Below are positions 18,375 through 24,167 of a stretch of 56,450 bases of DNA, piece by piece. The DNA is taken from contig CACFMO010000008.1 in the NCBI GenBank assembly GCA_902567495.1, forward strand, positions 1 to 56,450, written 5' to 3'. The stretch's first letter is position 1. Each line of letters opens with the position of its first letter. Origin of the DNA: an uncultured Pelagibacteraceae bacterium. GTDB lineage: Bacteria > Pseudomonadota > Alphaproteobacteria > Pelagibacterales > Pelagibacteraceae. The translations under genes and the position numbers were made by a program. Under the pieces are notes generated by a model. That model was not told where the DNA came from. It made no database searches and saw only the letters and a program-made list of their open reading frames with translations.

Positions 18375-19028
18375 ATGATTCAAAAGAATAGAGCAAAAAA
18401 AATTTTAAAAATTTTAAATAAAATTTACCCTAAAACACCAATTCCATTAAAACATAAAAACACTTTTACTCTTTTGATATCTGTTACTCTCTCTGCACAA
18501 ACAACAGATCTAAATGTTAATAATGTAACAAAAGAGATTTATAAAAAATATTATAAACCAGAACATTTTGTTAAATTGGGTAGAAAAAAAATCGAGAGAC
18601 TAATTAAAAGTATAGGACTTTTTAGAAATAAAGCTAAAAGCGTTTATTTTTTATCAAAACAATTAATTAATAAACATGGTGGAAAAGTACCTAAAAATTT
18701 TAAAGATTTAGAAAATCTTCATGGTGTTGGGCATAAAACTGCGAGTGTAATTATGTCCCAAAAATTTGGAGTACCAGCTTTTCCAGTCGATACACATATA
18801 CATCGATTAGCACAAAGATGGGGACTTACAAATGGAAAGAACGTAATTCAAACTGAAAAAGATCTAAAAAGACTTTTTCCTAAAAAATCATGGAGTAAAC
18901 TTCATCTTCAAATTATTTATTACGGAAGAGAATATTGTAAAGCTAGAGAGTGCTATGGTGTTACTTGTAAAATCTGTACCACTTGTTATCCTGGAAGGAA
19001 AGAACCAATAGAAACAAAAAAGGCATAA
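18375..19028 (+). CDS. nth: Endonuclease III (DNA glycosylase/AP lyase)
   Basis: A 217-aa base-excision repair enzyme removing oxidised pyrimidines. The helix-hairpin-helix LHGVGHKTASVI contains the catalytic lysine, and VDTHIHRLAQRWGL holds the catalytic aspartate. The C-terminal Fe-S loop reads YCKARECYGVTCKICTTC. It has five cysteines whose spacing (C-x4-C-x4-C-x2-C-x2-C) differs from the canonical C-x6-C-x2-C-x5-C. It overlaps the downstream kinase by one base (TAATG). Confidence 0.93.
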   Translation: MIQKNRAKKILKILNKIYPKTPIPLKHKNTFTLLISVTLSAQTTDLNVNNVTKEIYKKYYKPEHFVKLGRKKIERLIKSIGLFRNKAKSVYFLSKQLINKHGGKVPKNFKDLENLHGVGHKTASVIMSQKFGVPAFPVDTHIHRLAQRWGLTNGKNVIQTEKDLKRLFPKKSWSKLHLQIIYYGREYCKARECYGVTCKICTTCYPGRKEPIETKKA

Positions 19029-19957
19029 TGAGAGTTTTAGGAATAGGAAATGCAATTATAGATGTGATTTGTAAAGTTGATGATGATTTTTTAAAAAAAA
19101 ATAACCTTACAAAAAGCACTATGAAATTAGTTGATGAAAATGAGTTTAGAATTCTTACTTCAAAATTAAATATTGACCAAACAATATCTGGGGGGTCAGT
19201 TGCTAATTCAATTGTTGGTCTCTCACAATTAAAGAATAGTGTTGGGTTTATTGGAAAAATTAATAATGATGATTTTGGAAAAAAATATGAAGATGGTTTA
19301 AAAAAAGAGAGAGTAAAATTTTTTTATTCAAAAAAAAATGAAACGATACCTACTGGAACATGTTTGATTTTAATTACCCCAGACTCTGAAAGGACAATGT
19401 GTACTTTTTTAGGAATAGCAGGAAGAATTAATGATAAAGATATAGATTTAAACGCGATTAAAAGTAGTGATATCACTTTTTTTGAGGGCTATCTTTGGGA
19501 TGAGGGGCATCCCAAAAAAGCTTTTGAAAAAGCTATAAAAAATTCAAATAAAACAGCTATGTCACTTTCAGACAAATTTTGCGTTGATAGACATAAGTTA
19601 AGTTTTCTAAATTTAGTAAAAAGTTATTTGGATATTACGTTCGCTAATGAACAGGAAATTTTATCTTTAATTGATGCTAAAAATTTCGAGGATGTGATTA
19701 CTTTTGGAAAAAGCATAGGAAAACTAATGGTGATTACACGTGGTGAGAAAGGGAGTATTGCAATTAGAGGTGATGACGTTGTTGAGTATGGCATCTTAAA
19801 AAATTTAAATATTGTAGATTTAACAGGAGCCGGTGATCTTTTTGCTGCTGGATTTTTACACGGTCAAATTAACAATTTATCACTCAAGGAAAGTTTACAA
19901 AAAGGAACAGAGATGTCCTCAAAAATTATACAAAAAATTGGTGCTAGACTTTCTTAA
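19028..19957 (+). CDS. PfkB-family sugar/nucleoside kinase (probably adenosine kinase)
   Basis: A ribokinase-fold kinase of 309 aa. It has the N-terminal GIGNAIIDVICKVDDDFL, the glycine-rich GGSVANSIVGLSQL, and the PfkB signature DLTGAGDLFAAGFLHG with the catalytic aspartate. The N-terminus and overall pattern are those of alphaproteobacterial proteins annotated as adenosine kinase; ribokinase or fructokinase activity cannot be excluded. The ATG at 19028 (TAATG overlap with nth) is preferred over an upstream in-frame ATG at 18983, which would bury 45 bases in nth. The 3' end overlaps the ArfA-like gene. Confidence 0.85.
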   Translation: MRVLGIGNAIIDVICKVDDDFLKKNNLTKSTMKLVDENEFRILTSKLNIDQTISGGSVANSIVGLSQLKNSVGFIGKINNDDFGKKYEDGLKKERVKFFYSKKNETIPTGTCLILITPDSERTMCTFLGIAGRINDKDIDLNAIKSSDITFFEGYLWDEGHPKKAFEKAIKNSNKTAMSLSDKFCVDRHKLSFLNLVKSYLDITFANEQEILSLIDAKNFEDVITFGKSIGKLMVITRGEKGSIAIRGDDVVEYGILKNLNIVDLTGAGDLFAAGFLHGQINNLSLKESLQKGTEMSSKIIQKIGARLS

Positions 19958-20060
19958 GTCTTTTTCTACTATAACTTCCTTTTCCTTTTTTAGGCTTTAC
20001 TACACGCTTAGAATATTTTTTAGAAAATAAATCTTTCGCAAATAAATTTCTTTTTTTCAC
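19944..20060 (-). CDS. arfA: Small ArfA-like alternative ribosome-rescue factor
   Basis: A 38-codon gene starting with GTG at 20060 and ending with TAG at 19944-19946. The C-terminal part RVVKPKKGKGSYSRKR closely resembles the ArfA core of E. coli (RVEKNKKGKGSYMRKG), preceded by a matching NLFAKDLFSKKYSK helix region. ArfA recruits RF2 to ribosomes stalled on non-stop mRNAs when trans-translation fails. The GTG overlaps the response-regulator TGA as GTGA, indicating translational coupling. A 6-bp hairpin spans the last codons and stop, reminiscent of the 3' hairpins that make other arfA mRNAs non-stop. The family call rests on motif resemblance; non-ATG start and tiny size keep confidence moderate. 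Confidence 0.7.
   Translation of the reverse strand: MKKRNLFAKDLFSKKYSKRVVKPKKGKGSYSRKRLKKV
19946..19965 (+). terminator. Weak intrinsic terminator after the PfkB kinase
   Basis: A 6-bp stem AGACTT / AAGTCT with loop TCTT (19946-19961) is followed by TTTT. It overlaps the last codons of the kinase and, read on the minus strand, the last codons and stop of the ArfA-like gene. The stem is short, so efficiency is uncertain. Confidence 0.45.
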
Positions 20061-20683
20061 AATGAGTAACCTTTTTTTGAATTTTTTATAAAATTACTAT
20101 CTTCGAACTTGTCTTTAATTTTTTGTCTAAGCCTATATATATGTGTTTCTACAGTATGGGTATCTGTATCAGTAGAGTAATTCCAAATATTCTTTAATAT
20201 AAATTCTCTACTTAATGGTCTTGTTGATAAATTTAGAATTTCAATAAAATTAATTTCTTTCTCAGTAATTTTTAAAAATATATTGTTTTTTTTTAAAACT
20301 CTCTCATTTTTATCTAATATATAATTTTTAATATTTATTAGAGAATTATTATTAAACTCAAATTTTTTACAAACATTTATAATTTCCTGATTAAATTGTA
20401 ATATGTTTAAGGGAAGCTTTATTGTTGCTTCGGGTTTTTTTTCAATATTAATTTTATTTTTTTCCTGAATGTATATTTTGGGCTTGTTGATATTTAAAGA
20501 TGAAATTTTTTTAATATTTTCGTTATCAAATATTACTGCATTAATATTTTTATTTTTAAATTCTTTTAAATTTTCAGATAAGATTAAATTAAAGCCAAGA
20601 AAGGTCTTGAGTTCGATAAGAGCATTAGTAAAGTTTTCATTGCAAAAACATGCTATATTAATATTGTAATTTTCTTTATGCAT
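20057..20683 (-). CDS. OmpR-type DNA-binding response-regulator-like protein with degenerate receiver
   Basis: A 208-aa protein. The C-terminal ~75 residues form an OmpR/PhoB winged helix (ITEKEINFIEIL, then SREFILKNIW, then HTVETHIYRLRQKI, ending KKGYSL). The N-terminal ~110 residues have receiver-like spacing with AVIFDNENI (D53) and IKLP (K89). The acidic pair normally after beta-1 is replaced by CFCNEN, so phosphorylation is doubtful. No histidine kinase is nearby. It may be a phosphorylation-independent regulator. It shares the palindrome ATGCAT with the divergent L,D-transpeptidase start (6-bp overlap) and is coupled to the ArfA-like gene downstream. Targets are unknown. Confidence 0.8.
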   Translation of the reverse strand: MHKENYNINIACFCNENFTNALIELKTFLGFNLILSENLKEFKNKNINAVIFDNENIKKISSLNINKPKIYIQEKNKINIEKKPEATIKLPLNILQFNQEIINVCKKFEFNNNSLINIKNYILDKNERVLKKNNIFLKITEKEINFIEILNLSTRPLSREFILKNIWNYSTDTDTHTVETHIYRLRQKIKDKFEDSNFIKNSKKGYSL

Positions 20684-21169
20684 TTATATTTAAAAGATAA
20701 ATTTATTCATTTTAAAGACTATAAGATAAAATGCTCTATAGGTAAAATGGGTTTAGCTAAAAAAAAAGTTGAGGGTGACCTCAAAACTCCCAGGGGTAGT
20801 TTCAATTTCAGATATCTAATGTACAGGTCTGATAGAATAAGTAATATTCACACAAAATTAAAAAAAATTAAAATAGAAAGAAAATTTGGGTGGTGTGATG
20901 ACACTAGTTCAAATGATTATAATAAATTAATTCAATTCCCTTTTAAAAAAAAAGCAGAGAGATTGTATTTAAAAGAAAACATTTATGATTTAGTTTTGGT
21001 TATGAACTACAACCTAAATCCAATTTTAAAAAATAAAGGAAGTGCAATTTTTTTACATTTAGCAAATAAAAAATTTAGTTCCACAAAAGGATGTATAGCA
21101 ATTAAAAAGAATGATTTTTTAAAAATTTTACCCTCAATAAATAGAAAAACGAAAATTGTTATTTTTTGA
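20678..21169 (+). CDS. L,D-transpeptidase (YkuD) family protein
   Basis: A 163-aa YkuD-domain protein. Active-site elements are the N-terminal GDLKTPRGSFNF and the catalytic motif IFLHLANKKFSSTKGCIAI, with H127 and nucleophile C139. Family members form 3-3 peptidoglycan cross-links or attach proteins to the wall. No signal peptide is visible (start MHLYLKDKF), which is odd for a periplasmic enzyme; a cytoplasmic role or alternative secretion is possible. It is divergent from the response-regulator-like gene and convergent with yggS (11-bp overlap). Confidence 0.85.
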   Translation: MHLYLKDKFIHFKDYKIKCSIGKMGLAKKKVEGDLKTPRGSFNFRYLMYRSDRISNIHTKLKKIKIERKFGWCDDTSSNDYNKLIQFPFKKKAERLYLKENIYDLVLVMNYNLNPILKNKGSAIFLHLANKKFSSTKGCIAIKKNDFLKILPSINRKTKIVIF

Positions 21170-21818
21170 GCCTGGGACCTAAAATAGCTGATCCTATTCT
21201 TAAAAATGTTGATTTGTATTTTATCGCAATTTTATAGTCTGATGACATTCCCATACTAAGATCATTTAATCCTAATTCATAATTTAATTGAGAAACATTT
21301 CTAAAATGTTTTTCTGTATTATCATCATTAGGTGGTAAAACCATTAAGCCAATAATATTTAATTTAATTTCATCTTTGCAATACTTTAAAAAACTTTTAA
21401 CATCTTTTGATTGGACACCAGATTTTTGTATTTCGTTACCTATATTAACTTGAATAAAGTATGAAATTTTTCTGTTTAAATCGTTTTCACTTTTTTTACA
21501 TATATCTGCCAATTTATGATTGTCCAAAGAATGAATAAAGTCAAAGATCTTTACAGCTTTTCTAGCTTTATTAGATTGTAATTTTCCAACCATGTGAATT
21601 TTTAAATTTGGTTCTGTTTTTAGTTTTTCTGACCATTTTTCTTCAGCCTCCTGAACCTTGTTCTCACCATAATGATAATGCCCAAATTTAATAAGAGATT
21701 CAAGAGATAGCAAAGGGAAAGTTTTCGATACACAAATTATAATAGGTTTACTATCACTAGTAAAATTTTCTATACTATCGTTAATTGCTTTTAAATTATT
21801 TACAGTTTGGTCACTCAT
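21159..21818 (-). CDS. yggS: PLP homeostasis protein YggS/PLPBP
   Basis: A 219-aa single-domain alanine-racemase-fold PLP-binding protein. Signatures are ICVSKTFPL with the PLP-binding lysine, FGHYHYGENKVQEAEEKW, KIHMVGKLQSNKARK, and the C-terminal LSMGMSSDYKIAIKYKSTFLRIGSAILG. It maintains the vitamin B6 pool rather than catalysing a reaction. Its start codon overlaps the divergent ThiE-like start inside the tetranucleotide CATG. Confidence 0.95.
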   Translation of the reverse strand: MSDQTVNNLKAINDSIENFTSDSKPIIICVSKTFPLLSLESLIKFGHYHYGENKVQEAEEKWSEKLKTEPNLKIHMVGKLQSNKARKAVKIFDFIHSLDNHKLADICKKSENDLNRKISYFIQVNIGNEIQKSGVQSKDVKSFLKYCKDEIKLNIIGLMVLPPNDDNTEKHFRNVSQLNYELGLNDLSMGMSSDYKIAIKYKSTFLRIGSAILGPRLKK

Positions 21819-22398
21819 GATTAAAAAAAACTTTAAACTTTTTTTCTTTATAGAAAAATTAAATGAACTTAACCTAGATTATGTTAAAAAAATAGGTGCA
21901 ATTTTAATTTTAAGAAACCCAGAAAAAGTCGATCTTGAAGATCTAAAGAAATTTAATAAAAGATGTATTGGTAAAAAAATTACTTTGTTTGTCCAAAATA
22001 GCGTAAAAATTTTGTTTTTATTAAGAACAAACAATTTTTATATATCTGCGTATAATAAAAATCAATTTAAGCAACTCAGAAAAATAAACCGTAAAGTCAA
22101 AATAATTGGTAGTGCTCACAATATTCCTGAAATTTATGAAAAACTGATGCAAGGTTGTGATTATATTATTTTATCTAGAATTTTTAAAACATCTAATAAG
22201 TTCAAAAAAGGATTTCTAGGCACAACTAAATTTAATTTATTAACTAAAAATTTTTCTAATAAATTTGTAGCTTTAGGTGGGATAAATGAAAAAAATTTTA
22301 GATCATTAAATCTGCTTAATATCTATGGTTGTGCGATATCTGGGGATAAAAAAAAAGCCGGCAAATATATGCCGGCTTTTTTAAAAAATAATTTTTAA
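21817..22398 (+). CDS. ThiE/TenI-like thiamine phosphate synthase family protein, divergent
   Basis: A 193-aa TIM-barrel protein resembling thiamine-phosphate synthase. Visible elements are ILILRNPEK, IIGSAHNIPEI (ThiE has GxSxHN), GCDYIILSRIFKTSNK (ThiE has GADYIGVGPVF.T.TK), VALGGINEKN and YGCAISG. Several catalytic positions are altered: the GP pair is SR, and the conserved serine spacing in GxSxH is compressed. It may therefore be a TenI-like or otherwise repurposed member. Linkage with yggS occurs in other alphaproteobacteria. The last codons contain a strong bidirectional terminator. Confidence 0.7.
   Translation: MIKKNFKLFFFIEKLNELNLDYVKKIGAILILRNPEKVDLEDLKKFNKRCIGKKITLFVQNSVKILFLLRTNNFYISAYNKNQFKQLRKINRKVKIIGSAHNIPEIYEKLMQGCDYIILSRIFKTSNKFKKGFLGTTKFNLLTKNFSNKFVALGGINEKNFRSLNLLNIYGCAISGDKKKAGKYMPAFLKNNF
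22348..22382. terminator. Strong bidirectional intrinsic terminator inside the ThiE-like 3' end
   Basis: A run of A (22348-22356), a 7-bp GC-rich stem GCCGGCA / TGCCGGC (22357-22363 / 22370-22376) with loop AATATA, then a T run (22377-22382). It works in both directions: 22 bases past the porin stop on the minus strand, and within the final codons of the ThiE-like gene on the plus strand. Confidence 0.9.
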
Positions 22399-22403
22399 AT
22401 TAC

Positions 22404-23408
22404 TTAAAACGCAATAGCTAATGAAACAGATGTTGCATCAACTCCTCTACCTACATTGTAAGCAGAGTTTGATACGTCTGAGTCAGCTATGTTTAACGTC
22501 ATACCGCCCATAGAGTAAGATAATGAAATTGAATCAAAATCTTGGTCAACGTCGGTTGAGTTATTGCTTTTTCTAGACTCCATCTCGTTGTAAGAAACTG
22601 ACAAATCATCACTGATTTTGTATGAAATACCAATGTATTCATTAGTATAGTTAGTTTCTTCAGAGCCTCCTTGTGTAGCTACAGCACCTTTTTGGTAACC
22701 AACAGATATTGGACCAGTTGAGTACTTAATGTAAGCAGTACCTTCTTGTTGTCCGTATCCACCTGTAGTACTTGCAGAGTCTGATTCTTGGTCATAGTAA
22801 CCAACACCAACGCTTAAACCTTCAAGCATTGGAACTGAACCCGTAATAGCTACTTCAAGACCTTTGTCAGATGTACCACCTGTTTCACCAGATGTTCCAT
22901 TATCTGCTTGAGCGTCTCCTGAACCAACATCAGTTGTGTACATACCATCTATTTTAAAACCAGAACCCATTACGTCCGCCATAGTAACTCTGATACCGTA
23001 AGTACCATCCATACCATTAACGTCATCTATTGAACCTAGTAATGCGTTTGCTTCTTCAAAAGCAGTCGGCGTTACATCGTCAATAGCTGAAATTGGAGAA
23101 CCAGTTGAAGTTAAAGCAACGTCAGCCATACCCATTACGTTTCCGAATACGATTTCAGAGTCGTTAAATCCAAAAGAATCGCCTACTGTTTGCTTATAAC
23201 TTACTGTAGTTCCGTTATCTAATTCACCAGAACCAGTAATAGATAATTCTTTATCCATTCCTAAAGGATTTCCAGTTGTTACATAACCACTACCTTTTGT
23301 GTAAGATGCCTCCATGCTACCAGACATTGACATTTCACCTGCGTTTGCAGATGTAACAGCCAAAGCTCCAGCTAGTGCAGACAAACCTACTTTAGTTATA
23401 TTTTTCAT
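22404..23408 (-). CDS. Major outer-membrane porin
   Basis: A 334-aa exported beta-barrel protein. The signal peptide (MKNITKVGLSALAGALAVTS, cleavage after ANA) precedes GEMSMSGSMEASYTKG, and the chain shows alternating polar/nonpolar strands rich in Gly, Ser, Thr and Asp. It ends in VSLAIAF, with the terminal Phe typical of BAM substrates. The look is that of Gram-negative general porins of alphaproteobacteria. Composition is GC-richer and codon use appears more selective than neighbours, and a near-perfect AAGGAG ribosome-binding site (23415-23420) precedes the ATG, both suggesting very high expression. It ends at the strong terminator. Confidence 0.88.
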   Translation of the reverse strand: MKNITKVGLSALAGALAVTSANAGEMSMSGSMEASYTKGSGYVTTGNPLGMDKELSITGSGELDNGTTVSYKQTVGDSFGFNDSEIVFGNVMGMADVALTSTGSPISAIDDVTPTAFEEANALLGSIDDVNGMDGTYGIRVTMADVMGSGFKIDGMYTTDVGSGDAQADNGTSGETGGTSDKGLEVAITGSVPMLEGLSVGVGYYDQESDSASTTGGYGQQEGTAYIKYSTGPISVGYQKGAVATQGGSEETNYTNEYIGISYKISDDLSVSYNEMESRKSNNSTDVDQDFDSISLSYSMGGMTLNIADSDVSNSAYNVGRGVDATSVSLAIAF

Positions 23409-23426
23409 GTTTATCTCCTTGTTATT

Positions 23427-23442
23427 GTTTATTTAAATAAAC
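23427..23442. promoter_or_regulatory. 16-bp perfect palindrome in the porin 5' region
   Basis: GTTTATTTAAATAAAC is a perfect palindrome located 6 bp upstream of the porin Shine-Dalgarno. It could be an operator or an mRNA hairpin that protects or regulates the transcript. The rest of the 185-bp porin/DUF3576 divergent gap (23409-23593) is AT-rich and must hold both promoters; I could not assign -35/-10 boxes confidently. Confidence 0.4.
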
Positions 23443-23593
23443 GCCAAAAAATAACTTATTTTAGACTTTCATGCACAATAATCCCCAAAATATATGTATT
23501 TTTTAGGTATATGTTGTATAAATATCACACAGAAAATGGGACTTTTTGATGTTTATAGGTGTTTATCGATAAAGTATGCGATAATAAATTAAT

Positions 23594-24133
23594 ATGTCTA
23601 AATTTTTCTCAAAAAAAACAATTTTAATTTTCATCAGTATGCTACTTATTTCTTGTGGAGATCCTCTTAAAAATTTACCTGGAGGAAGCAGAGAAACACC
23701 GGATAGTGGTAAAGAAAGAGCTTTAAAAAATTTAAAAGAAGGTAAAGGCATGACCCTCGGTAAAGCTCTAGGTGACCGTAAAACTACTTACGAATTTAGC
23801 TCATCTAATCCAATGTGGAGAGCAACTTTTGATGTGATTGATTTTATGCCATTGGTGACTGTAGATTATTCAGGTGGTATGATTATAACAGATTGGTATA
23901 CAGACGCAAATACCACTGAAGAATCATTAAAATTCACAATAAGATTTTTATCAAACGAAGTAAGATCCGATAGTTTGAAAATTATTATTCATAAAAAAAC
24001 ATGTAAATCAACAGGGGAAAATTGTATAGTTCAGAAAATTTCATCTCCTAAGCTTGAACAAACTATAAGAGCAGATATTATTAAAAAAGCTGCACTTTTA
24101 GTTGAAAATGCTAAAAATAAGAAAAAGAAATAA
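23594..24133 (+). CDS. DUF3576-type lipoprotein
   Basis: A 179-aa lipoprotein. The signal with lipobox (LLISC, lipidated cysteine at residue 21) is followed by GDPLKNLPGG. A globular domain follows, with NPMWRATFDVIDFMPLVTVDYSGGMIITDWY, the hallmark of DUF3576 proteins found next to leuS-lptE-holA in alphaproteobacteria. Function is unknown; location upstream of lptE hints at outer-membrane biogenesis. It is divergent from the porin and 28 bp before leuS. Confidence 0.85.
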   Translation: MSKFFSKKTILIFISMLLISCGDPLKNLPGGSRETPDSGKERALKNLKEGKGMTLGKALGDRKTTYEFSSSNPMWRATFDVIDFMPLVTVDYSGGMIITDWYTDANTTEESLKFTIRFLSNEVRSDSLKIIIHKKTCKSTGENCIVQKISSPKLEQTIRADIIKKAALLVENAKNKKKK

Positions 24134-24145
24134 ACAAATTCTGCT

Positions 24146-24167
24146 AATACATGAATAATACATGAAT
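24146..24167 (+). repeat. 11-bp tandem duplication across the leuS start
   Basis: AATACATGAAT occurs twice without a gap (24146-24156 and 24157-24167). The second copy supplies the leuS ATG (24162). The first supplies an ATG (24151) that opens a 4-codon mini-ORF whose TGA overlaps the leuS ATG as ATGA. Confidence 0.8.

Noticed and set aside
19833-20030. 65-codon plus-strand frame overlapping the PfkB kinase end
   Set aside because: It is an out-of-frame read of the kinase and of the ArfA-like gene's complement; the minus-strand frame carries the recognisable motif.
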